From Olsenella sp. Marseille-P4559 (GTDB lineage Bacteria; Actinomycetota; Coriobacteriia; Coriobacteriales; Atopobiaceae), in the NCBI RefSeq assembly GCF_900605015.1, contig NZ_LR027573.1:1223501-1287500 (forward strand): 64,000 nt of DNA, read 5' to 3'. Position numbers and translations under genes: made by a program. This document shows, piece after piece, positions 1 to 8,588 of this stretch. The number at the start of each line of letters is the position of its first letter. Position 1 is the stretch's first letter. Below the pieces are notes generated by a model. That model was not told where the DNA came from. It saw only the letters and a list, made by a program, of their open reading frames with translations, and did no database searches.

Positions 1-269
1 CGTCTGACGGCTTTTGCGACGAGCTTATCCACCTCTACATGGCAACGGGCCTCAGCTATCACCAGTCGAGCCCCGATGCCGACGAGTTCATCAACGTTGA
101 TCTAGTCGAGCTGTCCGAGCTGGTCGATGCGGTTCTCGACGGCAGGGTCGAGGACGCGAAGACCGTGGTCGGCGCACTTGTCTGCGATGCGATTGCGCAC
201 CGTCTTGCGCCAGGCGAGGCTGCCGGTCCCGTGAACGACCCCATGAGCGATGGGAAGGTCGATGGCTAA
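1..269 (+). CDS. Nudix hydrolase (ADP-ribose pyrophosphatase-like), 3' part only
   Basis: The gene enters from the left edge. The reading frame is open from base 3 and ends at the TAA at 267-269, giving 88 residues. The first residues, SDGFCDELIHLYMATGL, match the conserved region downstream of the Nudix box in ADP-ribose pyrophosphatases, where the chain continues to the C-terminus with an acidic helix. The Nudix box itself (GX5EX7REUXEEXGU) would lie left of the window and cannot be seen. Such enzymes hydrolyse ADP-ribose to AMP and ribose 5-phosphate in the cytoplasm. The stop overlaps the ATG of the next gene, so the two are probably cotranscribed. Confidence 0.72.
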   Translation, partial: SDGFCDELIHLYMATGLSYHQSSPDADEFINVDLVELSELVDAVLDGRVEDAKTVVGALVCDAIAHRLAPGEAAGPVNDPMSDGKVDG

Positions 270-1134
270 GCAGAAAGGCGAGATGGCTCGCCGCCAGACC
301 AATGCCCTAACCGGCGACGAGGCTGAGAAGCTCTTCGAGACCGTTGACGAGACGGGCCACTCCAACGAGGAGGTTGCACGCCGCGAGCGTCGCCGCCGCA
401 AGGAGAAGGGTACCGGCGTCGATGTGGACCCGCTTTCCTCGGAAGACCCTTCCGGCTCTAACGTCGGCAAGGTCATCGCGAAGACTGCCGTTGGCTTTGT
501 GCTGGTATTTCTCATCATTGTGGTTGCCGCGCAGGTGATTTTTGGCGTGGTGCGCCGTTCGAACACGGCAGACCTTGCCCACAACGTGACAGTGACGACG
601 GTGGCCTCGGCGCTGCGTGGTGGAGTCGAGTGGGGCAACGGCTTTACGCAGTTCCCCGAGGACTTCTCGGTGCAAGAGGCAGACGAGAATACCGGGACGG
701 TTGAGGTGACCGTAATCGACTCCACCTCAAGCGATGCACTCGAGTGCTTTGCTGGATCGCAGGTGCAGGCGTCGGCTTTCTCGGTAAACTGCCTGCTCAA
801 TCCCAACATCAATACCGTCATCTACCACGTGAACGTTCGTATGGACGAGAACGGCAAGTTCAAGACCTCGCAGTTGTTTGGGTTCCTCAAGCCCACGGGC
901 GATGTGACCTCGTTCATCACGTTCGTGTGGTCCAAGACCCAGAGCTCGACGGGCGTGAATTTTAACTGCAGCATTACCGGCGTGGACTCGACGCTGCAGG
1001 AAGAGCTGCGCAGCCAGGTCACGACGTCGTTCACGCCGGTTGCGATTCTGAACAACCTTACGGGTGGCTCGACGGAGAACAGTACGACGACGAGCAGCGG
1101 ATCGAGTTCTGGTTCGAGCAGTGGGTCAAAGTAG
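262..1134 (+). CDS. Single-pass membrane protein of unknown function
   Basis: This 290-residue protein is not recognised as a named family. It has a charged cytoplasmic N-terminus rich in Arg, Lys and Glu, one membrane segment at about residues 74-97 (AVGFVLVFLIIVVAAQVIFG), an extracellular domain of about 170 residues, and a low-complexity Ser/Thr/Gly tail. The ATG at 262 is preferred because GGGAAGG lies just upstream and the start overlaps the preceding stop; an in-frame ATG at 250 is the alternative. The overlap suggests translational coupling to the Nudix gene. A surface or secretion-accessory role is only a guess from topology. Confidence 0.75.
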   Translation: MAKQKGEMARRQTNALTGDEAEKLFETVDETGHSNEEVARRERRRRKEKGTGVDVDPLSSEDPSGSNVGKVIAKTAVGFVLVFLIIVVAAQVIFGVVRRSNTADLAHNVTVTTVASALRGGVEWGNGFTQFPEDFSVQEADENTGTVEVTVIDSTSSDALECFAGSQVQASAFSVNCLLNPNINTVIYHVNVRMDENGKFKTSQLFGFLKPTGDVTSFITFVWSKTQSSTGVNFNCSITGVDSTLQEELRSQVTTSFTPVAILNNLTGGSTENSTTTSSGSSSGSSSGSK

Positions 1135-1199
1135 CCGCAAGCGTCGCAGCTGGTGGCGCGGTATGCGTTGCGGCCCCAGCGCCCCTCTCTGCGGGAAAT

Positions 1200-1487
1200 C
1201 GCCGGTTAAAGCAGGTTAAACGTTCGGGATTTCCGGCAGTGCCACTAACCCGTGGAACCTCGCCGATTAGGTCGCCGTAACCGTCCCGGATTTCCGGCTA
1301 TGTGGAAGACCGCGACTTTTCGCCGGTTAAAGCAGGCTAACCGTTCGGGATTTGCGGCAGTGCCACTAACTCGTAAAGAAACGCCGATTAGGCCGCCGTA
1401 ACCGTTCGGGATTTCCGGTGCCGCTGCCGACCTGTAAAAATTCGCCGATTAGGGCGTGCTAACCGTTCGGAAAATCTCTAAACGGCG
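1200..1487. repeat. Left 61-bp-period repeat array (family A, five units)
   Basis: Five diverged units of about 37 bp start at 1200, 1261, 1321, 1382 and 1443. Each begins CGCCGRTTA and carries GTAACCGTTCGGGATTTCC or close variants, separated by 24-bp linkers. Linkers 1 and 3 resemble each other, so the array also looks like a roughly 121-bp duplication. The last unit is different: it ends TCTCTAAACGGCG, whose CTAAACGGCG is a near inverted copy of the unit's own CGCCGATTAG. The rest of 1135-1744 holds no convincing gene. Confidence 0.85.
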
Positions 1488-1744
1488 AGAAATGACAAGA
1501 TGTGACCACTGCGACCTGACACCGCGCGATAGCAGGGAACACCAAATGACACCGCAGCCCTCAATCCTCTCGCCCAATCCTTCGCTCACAACGCCAATCC
1601 CACCACTCGCGGATTTCTCTTCTTCTCAATAGACAAAATATCCCATTTGACCTGCGGGTAAGCGTGCCGTCAGACACCTGTCAGTTATAAGGGTCGTCCT
1701 GTCAGGTACAAGAAGCTCACGATGGCGGCTGGAAGGGGGAGAGC

Positions 1745-2737
1745 GTGAGCAGGGGATATTGGCGAACGGTACAGGATGAGGTCAACGAGGCGCTCTCTGC
1801 TGCGGAGGAACGGGGAATGTGCCTCTGTGTGAAGAGCGACCGCACACGCCGCCTCCTTGAGCGCCGGGCGACGGCTGGAATTGTGACGTCACCCTTTCCG
1901 CGCACATACGCGAGAACGTCATACTGGAAGTCCCTCTCGCCAGGCGCCCAGTCGCTGCACGTGATCCGCGCAGCAGCTGCCTTGCATCCTACATGGGTGT
2001 TCTGCGCAACGTCAGCCGCGATAGCCCATGGCCTGCAGGTATCTGAGCCAGACCCGTCGGTGGTCCACATTTTAGATGCAAAGAATGGGGGACACCGAGG
2101 GAAGCACGTGGTAAGGCACCCTGTTCCTCCTGCGGTTGGCGAGAAAGATAAGGTTGTCGCCGGTGTCAGGGCGACTCCTCTTGCCGACACCATCTCGACG
2201 TGCCTGAGGACCCTCCCCATGCCTGCCGGCCTTGCCGTTGCGGACTCCGCACTGCGCGACTACGGCCTTACGCGAGAGGGCCTCGCAGGCTTCGTGCAAG
2301 CCCAGCCGCATTCGAGGGGTTCCCGCCAGGCGTTTCAGACGATAGGCTGGGCTGATGGCCGTTCTGAGAATGGCGGAGAGTCGATGGTGCGCGGAATTAT
2401 CATCGAGCTGGGATTTTGCGTGCCTGAACTGCAGGTTCTTGTAGAGGATCCAACCCGTTCCGGAGGTGAGTACAGAATCGACTACGTTTGGGACACCGGT
2501 GTCGAACGGCCGATATTCGGCGAGCTTGATGGTGCAGGCAAGTACGCCGAGCAGGGAGCTTGTGGCGGACGAGGCGAGAAGGTCTCGGGAAAGGCAATTC
2601 TCGCTGAGAGACGCAGGGAATCTCGCCTCACCCTGTACGATGCCTCGATTGTGAGATTTAGCTTCCCAGAGGCCAAGGACCGACCCTTTTTCAAGGCCCT
2701 GCTTGAATGGTACGGAGTGCCAAAGCGGGACTTGTGA
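1745..2737 (+). CDS. AbiEi-like / DUF559-type predicted nuclease-fold protein (family A)
   Basis: The 330-residue protein has an N-terminal region like the AbiEi-type antitoxin/DNA-binding proteins of Actinobacteria (alpha-helical, about residues 1-170). Its C-terminal domain of about 120 residues has features of the PD-(D/E)XK fold of DUF559/Vsr proteins: a helix with Glu (ESMVRGIIIELGF), then YRIDYVWD, then IFGELDGAGKY, then a basic ERRRESRL helix. These resemble the E, D and E-x-D positions of very-short-patch-like nucleases, but activity is not shown. The GTG at 1745 follows GGGGGAGAG. Near-identical 106-bp repeats bracket the gene in the same orientation. Two divergent relatives lie at 15179-16159 and 54695-55873. 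No toxin-like AbiEii partner is adjacent. Confidence 0.7.
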   Translation: MSRGYWRTVQDEVNEALSAAEERGMCLCVKSDRTRRLLERRATAGIVTSPFPRTYARTSYWKSLSPGAQSLHVIRAAAALHPTWVFCATSAAIAHGLQVSEPDPSVVHILDAKNGGHRGKHVVRHPVPPAVGEKDKVVAGVRATPLADTISTCLRTLPMPAGLAVADSALRDYGLTREGLAGFVQAQPHSRGSRQAFQTIGWADGRSENGGESMVRGIIIELGFCVPELQVLVEDPTRSGGEYRIDYVWDTGVERPIFGELDGAGKYAEQGACGGRGEKVSGKAILAERRRESRLTLYDASIVRFSFPEAKDRPFFKALLEWYGVPKRDL

Positions 2738-2750
2738 TGTCGTAGGGTTT

Positions 2751-2856
2751 CGCCGGTTAGGCCGCCGTAACCGTTCGGGATTTCCGGTGCGGCTGCTAGC
2801 CTGTAAAAATTCGCCGGTTAGGGCTTGCTAACCGTTCGGAAAATCTCTAAACGGCG
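2751..2856. repeat. Right copy of family A repeat (two units)
   Basis: Two units start at 2751 and 2812 and match the last two units of the left array (1382-1487) over 106 bp, with only a few substitutions and identical spacing (offset 1369 bp throughout). Orientation is the same on both sides of the nuclease-fold gene. The array starts 14 bp after that gene's stop codon. Confidence 0.85.
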
Positions 2857-2905
2857 AAAATCCACGGGATGAGAGGGCCGAGCAGCCCGCGGCTGGCCGC
2901 CCCAG

Positions 2906-3775
2906 CTACCTCACAAGCGCCGCAACCTGCCCCAACAGGCTTTCGAACGATACCCCACGCACCTCGTTATCCGGCTGCAACCGCGTAATCCGCATGGCAT
3001 CTCGCACGAAGTCCGCTGCAAACGCCACGGCATCGTAGACGCTGCGCCCGCACATCACCGCTCCGGTGAGCGCCGAGGCAAACAGGTCCCCGGTTCCGTG
3101 TGTCATGAACGGCAGCTGCTCGCCCACGACCTCCACCAGGTTGGTCTTCTCGCCAGCAATATAGTTCCTGATAAGCCCGTCGCCTCGCACTACGCCCTTC
3201 ATCACGACGAGATGCGCACCCATCCCCACAAGCTGCTCCGCATAGCGCTCGACCTCGGCCTGGGAGAGGTCCTGCCCGCGGTACGGCATGCCGGTAAGCA
3301 GGTGCGCCTCGGTAAGGTTGGGGGTGAGAATATCGGCTCCCGCGACCAGCGCTCGCATCTTCTCGCACAGCTCGACCGTATACGTGGGGTACATCTTGCC
3401 GCCATCGCCCATCACTGGGTCAACCACCCTAAGCGCCTTCGGATGCTCGCGATAAAGCCGCTGGATTGCCCCCACCTGCTTCGCCGAGCCCAAGAACCCG
3501 GAATAGATTGCATCAAGCTCGATGCCTTCCTTCTTCCAAGCGTCCAGGTAGTCGTTGAGGATTGGCGTCGTATCGTGCATGTAGAACGTGGGGAACTTGG
3601 TGTGAGCCGAGAAAAGCGAGGTGGGTACGGGGCACACGTCGCAGCCAGCCGCGGAAAGCATGGGGATGGCAATCCCCAGCGAGCACTTGCCGTATCCACA
3701 CAGGTCATGCACTGCGGCGACGCGCGGGATGTAGGCGCCCTCTCGCTTGTAGAGAATCAGGTCCTTGGGATTCAT
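2906..3775 (-). CDS. pdxY: Pyridoxal/pyridoxamine kinase
   Basis: This 289-residue protein is close to the usual PdxY length (about 286). It phosphorylates pyridoxal or pyridoxamine with ATP in the vitamin B6 salvage pathway. Family motifs seen include RVAAVHDLCGYGKCSL at the N-terminus, RVVDPVMGDGGKMY in the middle, LTPNLTEAHLLTG, and the C-terminal anion-hole region MTHGTGDLFASALTGA with the catalytic Asp in GTGD. The open frame extends far upstream, but the ATG at 3775 has GAAAGG about 7 bases ahead and starts at the conserved region; an ATG at 3832 is an alternative. It is divergent from purE, with a 153-bp shared promoter region. Confidence 0.92.
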   Translation of the reverse strand: MNPKDLILYKREGAYIPRVAAVHDLCGYGKCSLGIAIPMLSAAGCDVCPVPTSLFSAHTKFPTFYMHDTTPILNDYLDAWKKEGIELDAIYSGFLGSAKQVGAIQRLYREHPKALRVVDPVMGDGGKMYPTYTVELCEKMRALVAGADILTPNLTEAHLLTGMPYRGQDLSQAEVERYAEQLVGMGAHLVVMKGVVRGDGLIRNYIAGEKTNLVEVVGEQLPFMTHGTGDLFASALTGAVMCGRSVYDAVAFAADFVRDAMRITRLQPDNEVRGVSFESLLGQVAALVR

Positions 3776-3928
3776 GCGATACCTTTCGGCTCGTGCCAGT
3801 CCAGTGGCTGGGCTGTCAGCTGTTGTCGACATTTGTTGCTGTTGGTCAATGATAGGCCCCATGGCCCACGTTCGCCCTGCTCCATCTATACTGTGAGGGT
3901 CTCTGAAACCAAACGTTAAGGGGGACCT

Positions 3929-4390
3929 ATGGCGGACAAGCCGCTGGTGGGAATCATCATGGGGTCCAAGTCGGACACGCCTGCGATGGAGGCGTGCACC
4001 GCTCAGCTGGATGGGCTGGGCGTTCCGTACGAGCTGGTCATCGCGTCGGCGCACCGCTCGCCGCAGAAGGTTCACGACTGGGCCTCCACGGCAGCAGACC
4101 GCGGCCTCAAGGTGATCATCGCCGCTGCAGGCAAAGCGGCCCATCTGGGTGGTGTCGTTGCTGCCTATACCCCACTTCCCATCGTTGGCGTTCCCATGAA
4201 GACGAGCGACCTGGGCGGCATGGATTCCCTGCTCTCCATGGTGCAGATGCCATCGGGGGTGCCCGTGGCCTGCGTGGCCATTGGCGGCGCTAAGAATGCG
4301 GCCATCTATGCCACCCAGATCCTGGGTGCCACCATGCCGGAATACCGTGAGAAAATCGTTCACATGAAGCAACAGATGGCAGTGGCCTAG
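3929..4390 (+). CDS. purE: N5-carboxyaminoimidazole ribonucleotide mutase
   Basis: The 153-residue protein is a class I PurE, converting N5-CAIR to CAIR in de novo purine synthesis. The start region GIIMGSKSDTPAMEAC is the nucleotide-binding loop, and SAHRSPQKV carries the catalytic His. The later AAAGKAAHLGGVVAAYT and GGMDSLLSMVQMPSGVPVA segments are family signatures; the usual AGMAAHLPG loop reads AGKAAHLGG here. AAGGGGG precedes the ATG. A TATACT hexamer at 3887-3892 could be its -10 element. No purK is next to it in this window. It heads a same-strand group running to purN. Confidence 0.95.
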   Translation: MADKPLVGIIMGSKSDTPAMEACTAQLDGLGVPYELVIASAHRSPQKVHDWASTAADRGLKVIIAAAGKAAHLGGVVAAYTPLPIVGVPMKTSDLGGMDSLLSMVQMPSGVPVACVAIGGAKNAAIYATQILGATMPEYREKIVHMKQQMAVA

Positions 4391-4436
4391 CAGCTCTCTG
4401 CCAAGCGCTAGCCGCAGCCAAGGAGGAAAGCACCAC

Positions 4437-4886
4437 ATGAAGAAGGAAGAGCTACTCGAGCAGATCAAGCTTGCCATGAAGGCGCGCGAGAAGGACCGCG
4501 TGTCTATCCTGCGCCAGGTCAACCAGGCCGTGAAGCAGGTCGAGGTCGACGAGCGCCGCGATGCCACCGAGGCCGACGTTACCAAGGCTGTCAAGAAGCT
4601 CCAGAAGGTTACCGCCGAGGAGCTCGACGGCCTGCGCAAAGCCGGCACCGAATCCCACGCCGAGCGCATCCAGGAGCTCTCGGCCCAGGCGGACATCCTT
4701 TCTCAGCTCCTGCCCCGCCAGCTCGAGGGCGCAGACCTCGAGCGGCTGGCCGACTCCCTCATCGCCCAGCTTGGCGTCACGTCCAAACGCGACATGGGCA
4801 AGGTCATGGGAGCGCTCACCAAGGCCACCAGCGGCAACTTCGACAAGCCTACCGCCGCTGCGTATGTGGGAAGCAGGCTCTCCTAG
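4437..4886 (+). CDS. GatB/YqeY domain protein
   Basis: This 149-residue cytoplasmic protein matches the YqeY family, which shares its helical domain with the tail of the GatB amidotransferase subunit. Recognised features are MKKEELLEQIKLAMKAREKDR at the start, a long central helix, and the end motif MGKVMGALTKATSGNFDKPTAAAYV. Its biochemical role is not established; links to tRNA metabolism are inferred from the domain. AAGGAGG lies upstream of the ATG. It sits between purE and the sortase gene, 46 bp after purE. Confidence 0.9.
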   Translation: MKKEELLEQIKLAMKAREKDRVSILRQVNQAVKQVEVDERRDATEADVTKAVKKLQKVTAEELDGLRKAGTESHAERIQELSAQADILSQLLPRQLEGADLERLADSLIAQLGVTSKRDMGKVMGALTKATSGNFDKPTAAAYVGSRLS

Positions 4887-4913
4887 TTCGCCGTGACCGA
4901 GAAAGGCAACCAC

Positions 4914-5924
4914 GTGTCAAACAGTCAAGGCAAGCACTTCGGCCAGCAGTCGGAGGACAGTCCCGTACCGGCGCAGCACGCGGACGGCAGCCAGCACACT
5001 GCCAGCCCTGCCAACAACCAGCGTGCCGCCGGCTTCATACCCGTCGTCACGGGCGACCCGCACGCAAAGGGCAGCGGTGCGCGTTTTGCCCGCAGCGACC
5101 GTCGCATGGAGAGCGGCAACTACCTCGATACCGACCCATATGACCTCTCGGGCCGTCGTTCCCGTGACCCGCGCAAGCGCCGTAACCGCATCGTCTCGAC
5201 GATGCTGTTCATCGTGGGCATCGCGCTCCTTGCGATTGCCGCGGGTATGTGGGGATACTCGCAGTGGCAATACCACGAGCAGGACGTGATTAACGAGAAG
5301 CTTGCGCAATACGCAACCATCGATGATGAGGGCAACTCGGCGCCGGTTGTCGATTGGGCATCGCTCAAGGCCATAAACCCCGAAGTCGTTGGTTGGATAG
5401 AGATTCCCAATACCGTTGTGAGCTTCCCGGTCTACCAAGCGTCCGATAACGACAAGTACCTGCATACCAACGCAGAGGGTGCCTACTCGCTGGGCGGCCA
5501 GGTCTTCATGGACTACCAGAACCAGGCGCCTGGCATGCTTGACCAGCAGACCATCATCTACGGTCACCACCTGCGCAACGGTGCCATGTTCAAACCCATC
5601 GCCGACATGGACAACCAGGAGGCCTTCGATTCCGTGGGCACCGTGTGGTACGTCACCGAGGGTGCCAGCTACGAGCTTGAGCCCCTCCTCCTCTATTACA
5701 CAGACGAGGATGACACCAACGTGCGCACGTTTGGCTGGGCGAGCGAGGATGAGTTCCACACGTACCTTTCGGACCTTCTTGCAAAGTCTGTGACCAGCCG
5801 GCCTGACGCAGCGGAGCTCATCGGCAAGGCGGACCACGTGCTTACCCTTTGCACCTGCAACTACATTGATGGCTACGGCCGCACCATCCTGGTGTGCGTA
5901 CCCAAGAGCGAGGTGGCATCGTGA
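4914..5924 (+). CDS. Class B sortase
   Basis: The 336-residue protein is a membrane-anchored cysteine transpeptidase that attaches proteins to the cell wall. It has a long cytoplasmic N-terminus, a basic patch (RRSRDPRKRRNR), a membrane segment at about residues 93-115, and an extracellular sortase domain. Catalytic residues are visible: His in IYGHHLRNGAMF, Cys in the TLCTCNY box, and Arg in GYGRTILVC. The N-terminus of about 90 residues is longer than usual. The GTG at 4914 is preferred because GAAAGG lies 7 bases upstream; a GTG at 4893 is possible. The stop overlaps the purF start (GTGA), an unusual coupling of a sortase to purine genes. Confidence 0.88.
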   Translation: MSNSQGKHFGQQSEDSPVPAQHADGSQHTASPANNQRAAGFIPVVTGDPHAKGSGARFARSDRRMESGNYLDTDPYDLSGRRSRDPRKRRNRIVSTMLFIVGIALLAIAAGMWGYSQWQYHEQDVINEKLAQYATIDDEGNSAPVVDWASLKAINPEVVGWIEIPNTVVSFPVYQASDNDKYLHTNAEGAYSLGGQVFMDYQNQAPGMLDQQTIIYGHHLRNGAMFKPIADMDNQEAFDSVGTVWYVTEGASYELEPLLLYYTDEDDTNVRTFGWASEDEFHTYLSDLLAKSVTSRPDAAELIGKADHVLTLCTCNYIDGYGRTILVCVPKSEVAS

Positions 5925-7528
5925 CGGAGGCGTCGTGGACGCGGGAGCCAAGTGACGACAAGCTGCACGACGAGTGCGGCGTGTTTGGTGTGTGGGCACC
6001 CAGCCATGACCCCGCGCGCATGGCGTACTTCGGGTTGCGGGCCCTGCAGCATCGAGGGCAGGAGTCTGCGGGCATTGCCGTGGGAGACGGGCGTACGGTT
6101 CTGGTCCGCAAGGATCTGGGCCTTGTGACGCAGGTCTTCTCCGAGGCCGACCTTGCCGCCATGCCGGGCAAGGTTGCCATTGGCCACTGCCGCTATGGCA
6201 CGGCAGGCGCCAAGGGATGGGAGTCGGCGCAGCCGCACCTCTCGATGATCAACGACGTAATCATCGCCCTTGCGCACAACGGTACGCTCGTGAACTTTGA
6301 TGCCTTGCGTGCCGAGCTCATCGAGATGGGCATCCCCTTCCGCTCCAATACCGATAGCGAGGTTGCGGCCAAGCTCATCGGATACTTTACGCAGCGTGGC
6401 CATCGTTTGCGCACCGGCATTGCGCATACCATGCGCATGCTCGAGGGCGGCTACGCCATGGTCCTTGCCCGCGAGAACGCCCTCTATGCGTTCCGTGATC
6501 CGCACGGTATTCGCCCGCTGGTTTTGGGCAGGCTGGGAGAGGGCGAGTGGGTCGTTGCGTCCGAGACCTGCGCCCTAGACATTGTTGGTGCCACCTACGT
6601 GCGCGAGGTCGCGCCGGGCGAGGTCATCCGCATCTCCGACGACGGCTTTCGCTCCGAGCAGGGCGTGCCTCCGCGGCCCCACGCCGATTGCATCTTTGAG
6701 CACGTGTACTTCTCGCGCCCGGACTCTGTGAAGGACGGTAGCTCGTTCTACCTCATGCGTCACAACATGGGCCGCCGCCTTGCGCGCGAGATGCCCGTTG
6801 TCGGTGCCGACCTTGTTATTTCGGTGCCCGACTCCGGTACGCCTGCGGCTGAGGGATACGCCGCCGAGCTGGGTCTGCCCTACGGCACCGGACTCATCAA
6901 GAACCGTTATGTCGCGCGCACGTTCATCCAGCCAACGCAGGCCCTGCGCCAGATGGGCGTGCGTCTCAAGCTCAATCCGCTGCCCGATGTGGTACGCGGC
7001 AAGCGCATCGTGATGGTGGATGACTCGATCGTGCGTGGTACCACGTCCAAGCAGATCGTCCAGATGCTCCGTGACGCCGGCGCCGCGGAGGTCCACATGC
7101 GCTCGGCCTCGCCCACGGTCACGTGGCCATGCTTCTACGGCATCGATACGGCAAGCCAGGACCAGCTCATCGGTGCCAACATGTCGCTTGAGGAGATGCG
7201 AGACTATATCGGTGCGGACTCTTTGGGCTTCCTCTCCCCAAGGGGGCTGATCGATTGCGTCCCCCACGGAGGCTACTGCACGGCCTGCTTCACCGGCGAC
7301 TACCCGGTGGCAATTCCACATTCGTTCTACGAGGAGAAATTCCTGTCCGGCTACAAGCCGCACAACCTCATGCAGTCCTCGCTCGAGTCGCATATGGGCA
7401 TTGACCAGGTGGCGCGCGAGGTCGAACAGGACTCAGCGGCGCGGCTCAGGGTTGACGAGAAGCGCAGTGGCGTGGACGAGAAGAACGAGGCAACCCTATC
7501 CAGGAAGGATGGACAAGATGGCAGATAG
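5921..7528 (+). CDS. purF: Amidophosphoribosyltransferase
   Basis: The 535-residue enzyme catalyses the committed step of purine synthesis, PRPP plus glutamine to phosphoribosylamine. The glutaminase nucleophile is the Cys in HDECGVFG, residue 19 from this start, so an 18-residue propeptide would be removed. GHCRYGTAG and LAHNGTLVN are further glutaminase motifs. The PRPP loop is IVMVDDSIVRGTTSKQ. Cys residues in the C-terminal region (WPCFYGID, DCVPHGGYCTACF) fit the iron-sulfur type of PurF. The start GTG overlaps the srtB stop, and the 3' end overlaps purM, so expression is probably coupled. Confidence 0.95.
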   Translation: MTEASWTREPSDDKLHDECGVFGVWAPSHDPARMAYFGLRALQHRGQESAGIAVGDGRTVLVRKDLGLVTQVFSEADLAAMPGKVAIGHCRYGTAGAKGWESAQPHLSMINDVIIALAHNGTLVNFDALRAELIEMGIPFRSNTDSEVAAKLIGYFTQRGHRLRTGIAHTMRMLEGGYAMVLARENALYAFRDPHGIRPLVLGRLGEGEWVVASETCALDIVGATYVREVAPGEVIRISDDGFRSEQGVPPRPHADCIFEHVYFSRPDSVKDGSSFYLMRHNMGRRLAREMPVVGADLVISVPDSGTPAAEGYAAELGLPYGTGLIKNRYVARTFIQPTQALRQMGVRLKLNPLPDVVRGKRIVMVDDSIVRGTTSKQIVQMLRDAGAAEVHMRSASPTVTWPCFYGIDTASQDQLIGANMSLEEMRDYIGADSLGFLSPRGLIDCVPHGGYCTACFTGDYPVAIPHSFYEEKFLSGYKPHNLMQSSLESHMGIDQVAREVEQDSAARLRVDEKRSGVDEKNEATLSRKDGQDGR

Positions 7529-8588
7529 TCCCCAGCACGTCTCGTATGCAGACGCCGGTGTCGACGTAGACGAGGGCGCCCGCGCCGTCGACGCGATCAA
7601 GGCAGCCGTGGCGTCGACCAACCGTCCCGAGGTCATCGGCGGCCTGGGTGGCTTTGGCTCGTGCTTCTCGGCGGCGGCGTGTAAGGATATGGATGATCCG
7701 GTCCTGGTCTCGGGCACGGATGGCGTGGGCACCAAGCTTGCCATTGCGCAGCTGCTCGATCGTCACGAGACCGTGGGTGAGGACCTCGTTGCCATGTGCG
7801 TCGACGATGTGGTGCCCATTGGTGCCGAGCCCCTGTTCTTCCTGGACTATGTGGCCATTGGCAAGCTGCGTGTCGAGCATGTGGCAAAGATCGTGGGTGG
7901 CATCGCCGAGGGTTGCCGCAAGTCCGGCTGCGCCTTGGTTGGCGGCGAGATGGCCGAGCATCCTGGCGTCATGAACCCCAACGACTACGACCTGGCCGGC
8001 TTTGTGGTGGGCGTGGTTGACCGCCCAAAGATGATTGGGCCGCACCTGGTCCGCGAGGGCGACGTTATCCTGGGGCTTCCCAGCTCCGGCATCCACTCCA
8101 ACGGCTATTCGCTCGTGCGCAAGGTTGCCATTGAGGGCAAGGTCGTCGAGGAGCTCGAGCGTCCGCTTCCCGAGCTGGGCGGGGAGAGCCTTGCGGACGC
8201 CGTGATGCGACCCACCACCATTTACGCAGGCGGACTGGTGCGTGCGCTTCGTGCGGGCGTGCCTATCCATGCAATGGCCCACATCACCGGCGGCGGGATT
8301 ACCGAGAACCTCAACCGCGCGCTGCCCGGCAGCGTCGACGCTGTGGTCGACCGTGGTGGCGAGGATGGACCCGCATGGGACGTGCCACCGGTCATTACGT
8401 ACATGGTGCGTGCCGCTGGCCTCACGCCCGATGAGGCGTACAAGACCTTCAACATGGGTGTTGGCATGAGCGTCATCTGCGGTCGCGATGACGTGGATGA
8501 GGTCTGTGAGGGGCTTGTTGCCCAGGGGTTTGCGCCGTTTGTGATGGGGGAGTGCGTGCCGGGCAAGGGCAAGGTGGTCTATCGATGA
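7518..8588 (+). CDS. purM: Phosphoribosylformylglycinamidine cyclo-ligase
   Basis: The 356-residue AIR synthetase closes the imidazole ring in the fifth step of purine synthesis. Signature segments are SYADAGVDVDEG at the start, SGTDGVGTKLAIA with the ATP-binding Asp, GEDLVAMCVDDVVPIGAEPLFF, and HITGGGITENLNRALP near the C-terminus. The ATG at 7518 is chosen because GGAAGGA lies 9 bases upstream, while the in-frame ATG at 7509 abuts that site. It overlaps purF by 11 bp, and its TGA overlaps the purN ATG. Confidence 0.95.
   Translation: MADSPQHVSYADAGVDVDEGARAVDAIKAAVASTNRPEVIGGLGGFGSCFSAAACKDMDDPVLVSGTDGVGTKLAIAQLLDRHETVGEDLVAMCVDDVVPIGAEPLFFLDYVAIGKLRVEHVAKIVGGIAEGCRKSGCALVGGEMAEHPGVMNPNDYDLAGFVVGVVDRPKMIGPHLVREGDVILGLPSSGIHSNGYSLVRKVAIEGKVVEELERPLPELGGESLADAVMRPTTIYAGGLVRALRAGVPIHAMAHITGGGITENLNRALPGSVDAVVDRGGEDGPAWDVPPVITYMVRAAGLTPDEAYKTFNMGVGMSVICGRDDVDEVCEGLVAQGFAPFVMGECVPGKGKVVYR

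Noticed and set aside
1200-1487. CRISPR-like array (37-bp units, 24-bp linkers)
   Set aside because: Units differ from each other, linkers 1 and 3 are alike, there are only five units and no cas genes in the window. A 61-bp direct repeat fits better.
1745-2737. Complete AbiE toxin-antitoxin system
   Set aside because: No AbiEii nucleotidyltransferase gene lies next to any of the three AbiEi/DUF559-like genes.
3776-4696. N-terminal extension of pdxY to 596 residues
   Set aside because: The upstream part is antisense to purE and yqeY; a good ribosome site and conserved start are at 3775.
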